DNA from: DATBFX01 sp036558305
Lineage (GTDB): Bacteria > Chloroflexota > Chloroflexia > Thermomicrobiales > UBA6265
Reading direction: 5' to 3'
Length of the DNA stretch: 18,427 bases
Assembly: GCA_036558305.1 (NCBI GenBank)
Contig: DATBFX010000494.1
Location: 1 to 18,427 of the forward strand
Shown here piece by piece: positions 12,240 through 18,427 of this stretch. The notes beneath the pieces are model-generated. The model worked only from the letters and a program-made list of their open reading frames with translations. It was not told the DNA's origin and made no database searches. The translations under genes were made by a program, and so were the position numbers. Numbering within the stretch: position 1 is the stretch's first letter; the number at the start of each line of letters is the position of its first letter.

Positions 12240-13733
12240 ATGCGACGTCGCCACGTTCCTGGGTGGACCGTGGTCGCCGAGCAGCCCGTTGGCGGGAACT
12301 CGACGGCGTTTGTGTCCGCGATGCTGCTCCGGGCGATCTCATTGATGATGGCGCTGGCGGCCGCTCCGCTCGCGACGTCGGGGCGCGCTCCGGTTGCCGA
12401 CGCCGCGCCCGTGGCATCGTGGCCCTACGTCGCGACGCCGGACGGCGACCAGTTGTTGGCCGTCGATCCGACGACGCTGGCGAGTTCGTCCGAAGCGGCG
12501 GGTTCCTTCGCCCCGCCGGGTCCGACCCGCACCCCAGGGACCGGAGCGGGGTACGTTGCCTGGCTGGCCTCCGCCGACGGCGCGACGCTCGTCCGCTATG
12601 CGGTCGACCTTTCCGCGGGCGGTCCGATGGGCAGGGCGGAGTTCACCGTTTTCGACGCGGCGACGGGTGGCGTCCGCTCGGCCTTCCCCGCTCCCGAGTG
12701 GGGCCAACAGATCCCACAACTGAGCGCAGACGGACGCGTGCTCGCGATCGAGGTGGGCACGGGGGCGCTAGTCCACGGCGTCGACGGCACGCTGACGATC
12801 GCGCGGCAACCGACCTGGTACGCGTTCGACACGGCGACGGGGGCGGAGATCGCCCGCGTCCAGGGGGACGGCGGGGCGCTGGCGGGACTGCAGCGATTGG
12901 GATACCTCGATCCGGCGGGGGCACGGCTCTACCGCTTGGTCGCCGTGGGCCGGCAGGAGGCGACGGGGCCGTGGCCGACCCAGGTAGTTGCCGTCGACCT
13001 CGCGAGCGGGCACGAGATCGGCCGCGTCGATCTGCCCGGTGTCCGCTCCGGGTTTTGGTGGACCGGGCGTGTGCGCGCCCCCCACGAGTACCAGGACGAC
13101 TACCTGACGCCGTCGCTCGCCGCCTCGGCGGACGGCAGGACGTTGGTCGTACTCGACGGGGACGGAACGGCCGCGACCGTCGTCGACACCGCGACGATGT
13201 CGGTCCGGGGCGGGGTCGCCGTCGAGTTGACGGCACGCCGGAGCTTCACGGTCGCGCACGCCGGTACCGGCGGGTGCCCGGCGACGTATCCGCTGTGCGG
13301 CAGTTCGATCGGGCCGGAGGTGCAGGCGCTGGCGATGCCGGATGCGGACCACGTGCTGGTCGGTGGCTACGCGGCCGCGCGGACCGGCGAGGACGGGGTC
13401 GCGGTGCGGGATTACGGGCTGCAACTGGTGCGGCTGGCGACCGGCGGCGTGGCGGCGACGGCGGACGCGCCGCCCACGACCGTGCTGGGTGTCGTGTTCG
13501 GCCAGCGGCGGCTGTGGCCGGCACTGGGCGGGGAGGCGTACTACGCGATCGGCTTGCGGCCGGTCGCGCCGGCCGCGACGGCGACGCCGGCGGCCGAGAG
13601 CGCGCCTGCGCGGACGATCCTGTACCGATTCGACGCGGACGATCTGCGAGTGACGGCGGAACGTGACATAACGAATGGCTGGTCGGTTTCGGTCGTTGTG
13701 CTGGCGCAACCGTTGCCGGATCGGTGGGGATAA
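12240..13733 (+). CDS. Secreted probable beta-propeller protein
   Basis: A 497-residue exported protein. A hydrophobic segment (SAMLLRAISLMMALAAAPLA, residues 26-45) is followed by a likely cleavage region APVADA. The mature part has repeated SADGRxL and DxATG blades (PQLSADGRVLAIEV, TWYAFDTATGAEIA, SLAASADGRTLVVLDGDG, TVVDTATMSV), the pattern of a YVTN/WD-like propeller. GGCPATYPLCGSS may hold a disulfide, consistent with an extracytoplasmic site. An Ala/Pro/Thr linker precedes the last strands. ATG 12240 has GGAGG 6 nt upstream; the internal ATG at 12321 would give a shorter, more classical signal peptide. No catalytic motif is seen, and function is unknown. Confidence 0.75.
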   Translation: MRRRHVPGWTVVAEQPVGGNSTAFVSAMLLRAISLMMALAAAPLATSGRAPVADAAPVASWPYVATPDGDQLLAVDPTTLASSSEAAGSFAPPGPTRTPGTGAGYVAWLASADGATLVRYAVDLSAGGPMGRAEFTVFDAATGGVRSAFPAPEWGQQIPQLSADGRVLAIEVGTGALVHGVDGTLTIARQPTWYAFDTATGAEIARVQGDGGALAGLQRLGYLDPAGARLYRLVAVGRQEATGPWPTQVVAVDLASGHEIGRVDLPGVRSGFWWTGRVRAPHEYQDDYLTPSLAASADGRTLVVLDGDGTAATVVDTATMSVRGGVAVELTARRSFTVAHAGTGGCPATYPLCGSSIGPEVQALAMPDADHVLVGGYAAARTGEDGVAVRDYGLQLVRLATGGVAATADAPPTTVLGVVFGQRRLWPALGGEAYYAIGLRPVAPAATATPAAESAPARTILYRFDADDLRVTAERDITNGWSVSVVVLAQPLPDRWG

Positions 13734-13792
13734 TCGGCGCCGTTGACCCGAATCGTCGTCCGGGTCGCGTGCTCGGTCAGGCCCGGACCCAG
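13730..13792 (-). pseudogene. C-terminal remnant of a second SDR gene
   Basis: Reading leftward, these codons give PGLTEHATRTTIRVNGADY, which matches the end of the intact SDR at 14585-15340 (SGLARHATGTTIDVNGASY) at 13 of 19 positions. The homology starts abruptly, has no upstream gene body, and runs into the end of the propeller gene without its own stop. It is therefore the leftover tail of a related SDR gene. The divergence is too large for a fresh duplication. Confidence 0.75.
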
Positions 13793-13967
13793 GGGCGGTG
13801 GCGCCGCGTCCGAGCGATCTTGCCGAAACCGGTTTGCTAAGATGGCGATCCGGGTGTTCGCCGATGGGCGCCGTACGCGGAGGAACCGGGTCACCGCGGG
13901 CCGGTCGTAGGGGCGGGTCCCTCAGATCGCGTGGATTCCTAAGGCCGGATGAGCGGGGTTGCGGTTG

Positions 13968-14597
13968 ATGCAGGAGTTCTTGTATGTCGACGGGTGGTTC
14001 GAGCAGTACCGGCTCAAGTTGGCCGAACGGTTCTGTACCGCCAAAGTGGCGTTGAATCTGTTCCTCCAATTCGGCGGGAGAACCATCGTCGAAACGGGGT
14101 CGATGCGCTCGCCGTGGAATTGGTATTACGAAGGGTGCTCGACGTATCTCTTCGGCGAGTTCGCCGACCGGTACGGCGGTCATCTCTGGACGTGCGACGT
14201 CGACGAGCGGGTGATCGAGCGCGCGCGGGCGGCGACGCTGCCCTTCGAGTCGCGCATCACCTACGTCTGCCGGGACTCGGTGGAGTTCCTGACGGACTTT
14301 GCCGAGAGGATCGACCTCCTGTACCTCGACAGCATGGATTGCCCGCCGGAGGGAGACGCGACGGAGGCGCAGCAGCACAACCTCCGGGAGTTGACGGCGG
14401 CGCTGCCGCACCTGAGCCCGCGCGCGATCGTGCTCCTGGACGACAACGCGTTTCCAAACGGCGGCAAGACCCGGCTCTCGAAAGCCTGTCTGCTGGAGGC
14501 GGGTTGGCTCTGCCTGCTCGACTCCCGGCAAAGCCTGTGGTTGAAACCGTGTCAGGATGCCGGCGCGAAACCCCTTCCCCCTGATCAGCGGACGTAG
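13968..14597 (+). CDS. Class I SAM-dependent methyltransferase-like protein
   Basis: A 209-residue protein with a Rossmann-type methyltransferase layout (Methyltransf_24-like). Motif I is IVETGSMRSPW (40-50), the acidic residue after strand two is in TCDVDERVIERARA (75-88), D121 in LLYLDSMD ends strand four, and AIVLLDDNAF (153-162) is strand five. Motif I lacks the usual Gly-rich spacing, so SAM binding needs proof. The substrate is unknown. ATG 13968 is chosen over an in-frame TTG at 13959; neither has a strong ribosome binding site. The 3' end overlaps the SDR gene tail-to-tail by 13 nt, and an SDR remnant lies upstream, which suggests the gene was inserted at an SDR 3' end. Confidence 0.75.
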   Translation: MQEFLYVDGWFEQYRLKLAERFCTAKVALNLFLQFGGRTIVETGSMRSPWNWYYEGCSTYLFGEFADRYGGHLWTCDVDERVIERARAATLPFESRITYVCRDSVEFLTDFAERIDLLYLDSMDCPPEGDATEAQQHNLRELTAALPHLSPRAIVLLDDNAFPNGGKTRLSKACLLEAGWLCLLDSRQSLWLKPCQDAGAKPLPPDQRT

Positions 14598-15340
14598 CTC
14601 GCGCCGTTGACGTCGATCGTCGTGCCGGTCGCGTGCCTGGCCAGACCGGAACAGAGGAAGGCGACGACGTTGGCGACGTCCTGCGGTTGGGCGACCTCGC
14701 CGAGACCGGTCTGGGCGGCGGCGGTCTCGACGCCGAATTCGTCGGCGAAGGCCTGGTTGAAGGGGGTGTCGACGTAGCCGGGGGCGATGGCGAAGGCGGT
14801 GACGCCCCGGCGGCCGTACTGGCGGGCGATGGTGCGCGTCATCGCGACCAGACCGGCCTTGGCAGCGGCGTAGTGCCAGTAGTCGGGATCCTCGCCGCGG
14901 AAGGCGGCACGGCTGGCCATGTTGACGATGATGCCGCCCTCGGGTTGCGCCGAGAAAGCCAGGACGGCGGCGCGGCAGAGGATGGCGGGTGCGGTGAGGT
15001 TGACGGCCAGGGAACGGTCCCAGACGCCGACCCAGTCCGCCGGCGCGAGGTCGAGCGGGGCGGGGGGATAGATACCGGCGTTGTTGACGAGGACGTCGAT
15101 CCGGCCGTGGATCTGCAGCGCCTCGTCCCAAAGCGCGGCCGTCGCCGCCGGGTCGCCGAGGTCGGCGGTTAGGCCAAACGCTGCGTCGCCCAGTTCACCG
15201 ACGAGACGGGCCACCGCATCGGCCTGGAGGTCGTGAACCAGGACGCGGCCGTTGACGCCGGCGAGCGTGCGGGCGATTGCCGACCCGATGGCTCCCGCCG
15301 CGCCGGTGACCAGGACCACGCGCTTCCCAAAATCGATCAT
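14585..15340 (-). CDS. SDR family oxidoreductase (FabG-like)
   Basis: An intact 251-residue classical SDR. TGAAGAIG (residues 12-19) binds the cofactor, D60 in LTADLGD its adenine side, NNAG is 86-89, the catalytic Ser is S143 in NMAS and the YxxxK pair is Y157/K161. The end DVNGASYVR is the typical C-terminal strand. The aspartate at 37 (VHDLQ) favours NAD(H). The ATG is preceded by GGGGGTGAGGG. It differs clearly from the SDR at 809-1582 (different C-terminus), so the two are not recent copies. The substrate is not predictable. Confidence 0.92.
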   Translation of the reverse strand: MIDFGKRVVLVTGAAGAIGSAIARTLAGVNGRVLVHDLQADAVARLVGELGDAAFGLTADLGDPAATAALWDEALQIHGRIDVLVNNAGIYPPAPLDLAPADWVGVWDRSLAVNLTAPAILCRAAVLAFSAQPEGGIIVNMASRAAFRGEDPDYWHYAAAKAGLVAMTRTIARQYGRRGVTAFAIAPGYVDTPFNQAFADEFGVETAAAQTGLGEVAQPQDVANVVAFLCSGLARHATGTTIDVNGASYVR

Positions 15341-15404
15341 CCCTCACCCCCTTGCCGTACGCACCCGCCCCGGTCCGAGCCGGCGCCGTTGACCGGGCGG
15401 GGGG

Positions 15405-15410
15405 ATCATA
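15405..15410 (-). promoter_or_regulatory. Candidate -10 box (TATGAT) of the SDR gene
   Basis: On the minus strand TATGAT lies 65 nt before the SDR start codon, in an otherwise GC-rich gap. No -35 of good quality is present at 16-18 nt, so this is a tentative promoter. Confidence 0.3.
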
Positions 15411-15478
15411 CGCCCAAGGGGGGTGATGCGAATTGGAACGGCGAGCTGGTCCGCGGATACGGGGCATCGACGCGGCTC

Positions 15479-15739
15479 TTACTCTTCGTCCTTCGGCAGC
15501 AGGCGGGGCACAACCCGAATCGCCGCGAACAGGGTCCAGACCGCCAGGACCAGCACGACGATCATCAGCCATTCGTGGTGACCCCCGGTCGTGGCGACGG
15601 CGGGAGCGATCCCGGTGCTGGGCAAGGTGATCACCGGTGGCACCCCCGGCACCCCGACCTGGTCGGCGATGGTGCCGCCCACCACGACCGATGCCACCAC
15701 GGTCGGACCCGCGGAGACACCCGAAACCGCCCCGTACAT
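15479..15739 (-). CDS. Small membrane protein with LPSTG motif
   Basis: An 86-residue protein. The first 35 residues are small and apolar (MYGAVSGVSAGPTVVASVVV and on), then LPSTG appears at 39-43, a short GHHEW segment, a membrane helix (about 57-76) and a charged tail RLLPKDEE. The order LPxTG, helix, charged tail resembles a sortase substrate, but 14 residues separate motif and helix and the tail is mixed rather than purely basic. Its ATG shares one base with the TGA of the glycosyltransferase gene (TGATG), so translation is coupled and the two proteins probably work together at the membrane. No family is recognised. Confidence 0.65.
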   Translation of the reverse strand: MYGAVSGVSAGPTVVASVVVGGTIADQVGVPGVPPVITLPSTGIAPAVATTGGHHEWLMIVVLVLAVWTLFAAIRVVPRLLPKDEE

Positions 15740-16827
15740 CAGTGCATCGTCCTCGAGGCGTCGATCGTCGACAGCCCCCACTTGCCTTCGCGCCGGAGGG
15801 CGACCTGGACCCAAACGAAACAATTGACGGCGCCGATCAGGTAGTCGTAGAGCAGGTCCGGCAAGGCGCAGGCGGCCAGCAGGCGGCCGCGGCCATCCGC
15901 TCTCCAGGCGGAGACAACCCGTTCGGCATAGAACACGAGTCCGACGAGGCACCAGAAGGGGCGGAGATCGAACATGCCCGACCAGAGCGACCAGGCGGTC
16001 ACCAGCCACAACAAGGCGGTCGCGATCAGGCCCATCGTCATGCCGGCCTGTTGCCGCAGATAGGGGAGGGTGACCCGCGATGCGCCGTGCATCGCGATGC
16101 ATTGGAGGGCACCCCGTTGCCAACGCGTGCGCTGCCGCCAGAGTTGCCCCAGGGTCGGCATCACCTCGGTCCGGACGATGCAGTCTCTCGGGGAGATGCA
16201 CCGGTAGCCCAGGCGCTTGAGGGCCACGGTCAACTCGAAGTCCTCGCAGAGGGCCCGCGGGTGGTAGATGCCACCCCCGCCGGGGAGCGTGGCATTCGCA
16301 CGCGCCTGCGAAATGGCCCGCAGCGCCGCAACACGCACCAGTGTCGCGGTTCCCGTCAGCACGCGCGCGCGCGCTCGGTCGCGGGAGATTTCGCGGGCGT
16401 AGCGGACGTATTCGAGCGCTTGCATTCGCTCGAGGACGGTGTGCGGGTTCTCGGCCAGGAAGATGCCACCGACCGCGCCGACGCCGGGGTCGGCTGCTGC
16501 CGCCGCCAATGCGCGCGCGATGAAACCGGGGGCCAAACTGCTGTCGGCGTCGACCACCAGCACCCAATCCGTCTCGGCCAACTCGGGAAGGAGCGTTGCC
16601 AACGCCTGGTTGAGGGCACCGGCCTTGCGGTCGCGGTTGCCATGGGTCTCGAAGTGGCTGACCGTGCCACCCCATTCGGCCGCGATCGCCGTGGTGCGAT
16701 CGGTGCTGTTGTCGCTGACCACGACGATTCGCGCCGGTGCCGTCGTCTGCTCCTCGAGGGCGCGGATGGCGGCCGGCAGCAACGCCTCCTCGTTGTGGCT
16801 TGGAATCAGTGCGATAACCCGGTCCAT
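15739..16827 (-). CDS. Family 2 glycosyltransferase, membrane-bound, processive type
   Basis: A 362-residue GT2 enzyme that uses an activated sugar to build a cell-surface polysaccharide or glycolipid. The N-terminal LIPSHNEE (7-14) and VVSDNSTDRT bind the nucleotide, DAD (93-95) binds the metal, ED (195-196) in CEDFELTVALKRLGYR supplies the catalytic base, and QRTRW (232-236) is the QxxRW motif of processive synthases such as NodC and hyaluronan or cellulose synthases. Three hydrophobic segments (about 268-360) anchor it in the membrane. ATG 16827 is the first start consistent with the domain; its ribosome binding site is weak. The small LPSTG protein follows in an overlapping frame. Confidence 0.92.
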   Translation of the reverse strand: MDRVIALIPSHNEEALLPAAIRALEEQTTAPARIVVVSDNSTDRTTAIAAEWGGTVSHFETHGNRDRKAGALNQALATLLPELAETDWVLVVDADSSLAPGFIARALAAAAADPGVGAVGGIFLAENPHTVLERMQALEYVRYAREISRDRARARVLTGTATLVRVAALRAISQARANATLPGGGGIYHPRALCEDFELTVALKRLGYRCISPRDCIVRTEVMPTLGQLWRQRTRWQRGALQCIAMHGASRVTLPYLRQQAGMTMGLIATALLWLVTAWSLWSGMFDLRPFWCLVGLVFYAERVVSAWRADGRGRLLAACALPDLLYDYLIGAVNCFVWVQVALRREGKWGLSTIDASRTMH

Positions 16828-17132
16828 CGTCGTGTCTCGACCCCATATGAGCCTATCGCCGTGACCTGTCCGTTCTGGGCTGCCTGTCGGTGACCCAGCC
16901 CCGATCATCCCAGTCGGGTCCGTCGGCGACCATCACCAGACCGTCGGTTTGATTCGGGACCGATCTCCCGATGGGAGCGGACGAAAGGTGATCTCGGTGC
17001 CGGCGGCGGATCGCCTCGGGGCGGCCAATCGCGGCACCCGGTTGTCAACGGAGACGGACCGCGTCGGCGACAATGCCGTCCGGTCCGCCCCGGCACTCCG
17101 GGTGCGAGAGGCGACAGCAAAGGGGGAGATGC
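16828..17132. other. Divergent intergenic region
   Basis: This 305-nt gap separates the leftward glycosyltransferase from the rightward isomerase and should hold both promoters. TTGTCA (17042-17047) and GACAAT (17069-17074) resemble -35 and -10 boxes for the isomerase but are 21 nt apart, which is too far. A CTCCC-GAT-GGGAG hairpin is present near 16964-16976. No gene or known RNA was seen. Confidence 0.3.
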
Positions 17133-17879
17133 GTGACCACGAACCAGATCGCCGTCCAACTCTATTCCGTGCGCCAGGTGGCAAAAGAGGACATGCTCGG
17201 CGCGCTCGGTCAGGTGGCCCGGGTCGGTTACGGGGCGGTCGAGTTCGCCGGCTACGGCAACGCGACGGTCCTCGAGATCCGGCGGCGACTCGACGAACTC
17301 GGCGTGCGGGCGGTGTCGGCGCACGTCCCCTTCGACCGCTTTGCGGCCGAGATCGACCGGGTGATCGAGGAGATGACGGCGCTCGGTTGCGCGCACGCCG
17401 TCGTCCCGTGGCTGGCGCCGGAGTGGCGCGGGATCGAGCGGGTCTCGGAGTTGGGCGAGCGGTTCAATGCCTGGGGTGCGCGCTGCCGGGAGGCGGGGCT
17501 CCGGTTCGGCTACCACAACCACGATTTCGAACTCGAACCGGCCGGCGACGGGTTGCTGCTCGACCGCCTGATCGCGGCGACGGACCCGGCGCTCGTCGAT
17601 TTCCAGATCGACTTCTACTTCACGGCGGCGGCCGGGGTGGACGGGGCGGCGCTGGTGCGGCGCCTGGCCGGACGGGTGCCGACGCTGCACATGAAGGACC
17701 TGGGACCGGGTCCGGAGTTGAACAATCTCGCGGTGGGCGCCGGTGTCATCGATTGGGATCCGATCCTCGCCGCGGCCAGGGAGGCCGGCACCGAGTGGTA
17801 CATCGTCGAGCAGGAATCGCAACCGCTCGACCTGGCCGGGTCCTTGCGGTTCCTTCGGGGAAAGCTGGGCGCCGCGTGA
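17133..17879 (+). CDS. Sugar phosphate isomerase/epimerase (xylose isomerase-like TIM barrel)
   Basis: A 248-residue TIM-barrel protein of the IolE/IolI/hydroxypyruvate isomerase group. It begins with the usual IAVQLYSVR strand; metal and substrate residues are likely E37 in AVEFAGY, H64 in SAHVPF, H128 and H130 in YHNHDFEL, D160 in FQIDFYF, H186 in LHMKDL and the late glutamate in YIVEQE. Such enzymes isomerise or epimerise keto-sugars or inosose; which one is not visible. GTG 17133 was chosen because AGGGGGAG is 4-5 nt upstream and the family begins here. The PPOX-fold gene follows after 28 nt, probably in the same transcript. Confidence 0.9.
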   Translation: MTTNQIAVQLYSVRQVAKEDMLGALGQVARVGYGAVEFAGYGNATVLEIRRRLDELGVRAVSAHVPFDRFAAEIDRVIEEMTALGCAHAVVPWLAPEWRGIERVSELGERFNAWGARCREAGLRFGYHNHDFELEPAGDGLLLDRLIAATDPALVDFQIDFYFTAAAGVDGAALVRRLAGRVPTLHMKDLGPGPELNNLAVGAGVIDWDPILAAAREAGTEWYIVEQESQPLDLAGSLRFLRGKLGAA

Positions 17880-17907
17880 GGCGCCGGCACCCGGAAGGAG
17901 TCGGATC

Positions 17908-18300
17908 ATGGTCGAGATGCCCGCGTCCCACCGCTCGCTGATGGAGACGAACCAGGCCGTCGTCCTGGCCACGGTCGGGGCGGACGCATTCCCGCAGGTG
18001 ACGGCCGTCTGGTTCCTGGTCGAAGACGATCTGGTGAAGATGTCGCTCAACACGGCGCGTCAGAAGACGAAGAACCTGCAGCGGCATCCCGAGTGCAGTC
18101 TTTTCTTCTACGACCCGGCGAACCCGTACCGGACGCTGGAGATCCGGGCGCGGGCCGAGATTCGCCCCGATCCGGACTACGCGTTTGCCGACAAGATCGG
18201 CGCCAAGTACGGCGGGGCGAATCTGCGCGAGATGGACGGACCGGGTGAGACGAGGGTCGAGGTCACGTTCGTCCCGGTCAAGGTGAACACGTTCGGGTAA
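17908..18300 (+). CDS. PPOX class F420/FMN-dependent flavin-fold protein
   Basis: A 130-residue protein with the split beta-barrel of the pyridoxamine 5'-phosphate oxidase superfamily. QAVVLATVGADAFPQVTAVWF (16-36) forms the first hairpin, KMSLNTARQKTKNLQRHPECSLFF (44-67) carries the phosphate-contacting basic residues, and LEIRARAEI follows. This pattern fits the PPOX-class F420-dependent group (TIGR03618-like), which reduces or binds small molecules with F420 or FMN; cofactor choice is inferred. ATG 17908 is preceded by GGAAGGAG with 7-nt spacing. It sits 28 nt after the isomerase gene. Confidence 0.85.
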   Translation: MVEMPASHRSLMETNQAVVLATVGADAFPQVTAVWFLVEDDLVKMSLNTARQKTKNLQRHPECSLFFYDPANPYRTLEIRARAEIRPDPDYAFADKIGAKYGGANLREMDGPGETRVEVTFVPVKVNTFG

Positions 18301-18378
18301 CGAGGAGTCGCAAGGAGGCGATCGGCCCGATCCGTCGCTCGTGTAGGTTCGGGCGACCAATCTGGTCATGACGCCAAC

Positions 18379-18412
18379 GAGAGAGGTCCTTCGCTGCCCT
18401 CAGGATGTTCAG
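18379..18412. repeat. Dispersed intergenic repeat fragment
   Basis: The sequence GAGGTCCTTCGCTGCCCTCA followed by GGATG resembles a very widespread bacterial intergenic repeat whose reverse complement, when mistranslated, reads like CHPERSEGS/CHSERSEES. The identification is from memory of that pattern. The copy lies beyond the stop of the PPOX gene, near the window edge. It is unrelated in sequence to the three foldback elements. Confidence 0.5.
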
Positions 18413-18427
18413 TTGGGGGGACGCGGC

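Noticed and set aside
15382..15394. 13-mer GGCGCCGTTGACC shared with the SDR remnant (13736-13748), as a third SDR tail
   Set aside because: The match stops at 13 bp and the translated context around VNGA is not SDR-like and has an in-frame stop nearby; chance in GC-rich DNA is enough.
17042..17074. TTGTCA and GACAAT as a promoter for the isomerase gene
   Set aside because: The 21-nt spacing is outside the range used by vegetative sigma factors.

Overview
The window is very GC-rich DNA with strongly G/C-biased third codon positions, frequent GTG and TTG starts, and short intergenic gaps filled with G-rich repeats. There are no rRNA, tRNA, CRISPR or recognisable transposase genes. The gene mix (PPOX-class F420/FMN-type protein, Uma2 nuclease, HTH+PIN toxin-antitoxin pair, RNHCP-domain protein, M50 protease, small LPSTG-bearing membrane protein) would fit a Chloroflexota genome, perhaps Thermomicrobia-like. 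That placement is inference; nothing here proves it.

Left part (1-6900): a GNAT acetyltransferase preceded by four 15-bp units carrying G7 runs; a convergent SDR oxidoreductase and a Uma2 nuclease that overlap each other; a good sigma-70-type promoter followed by about 500 nt without a convincing gene; an RNHCP zinc protein; a convergent MBL-fold hydrolase; then a rightward run of antitoxin, PIN toxin, zinc-ribbon membrane protein and DinB-like protein. Three gene junctions here (692-810, 3277-3393, 5371-5477) each hold a 107-119 bp foldback element. The two ends of each copy are near-perfect inverted repeats of each other, but the end sequence differs between copies. Two copies share an internal 24-mer that also supplies the stop codon of the gene reading into it. 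This family is the most unusual thing in the window.

Middle part (6900-10150): mostly leftward and visibly eroded. An ABC ATPase start is joined out of frame to the last residues of an ABC-2 permease. Next come an Imm8-like immunity protein with no intact toxin partner, a LysE-type exporter, a possible truncated Cys-containing ORF, and an APH-fold phosphotransferase.

Right part (10150-18427): an M50 metalloprotease with a long soluble insert and extra C-terminal membrane helices; a secreted probable beta-propeller; a 20-codon SDR tail remnant; a SAM-methyltransferase-like gene overlapping tail-to-tail with an intact SDR; a family 2 glycosyltransferase translationally coupled to a small LPSTG membrane protein; and a sugar isomerase/epimerase followed by a PPOX-fold protein. 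The last 50 bases carry part of a second kind of dispersed intergenic repeat. The genes do not form one pathway. The window reads as a mosaic of small operons whose junctions have been sites of repeat insertion, deletion and gene replacement.
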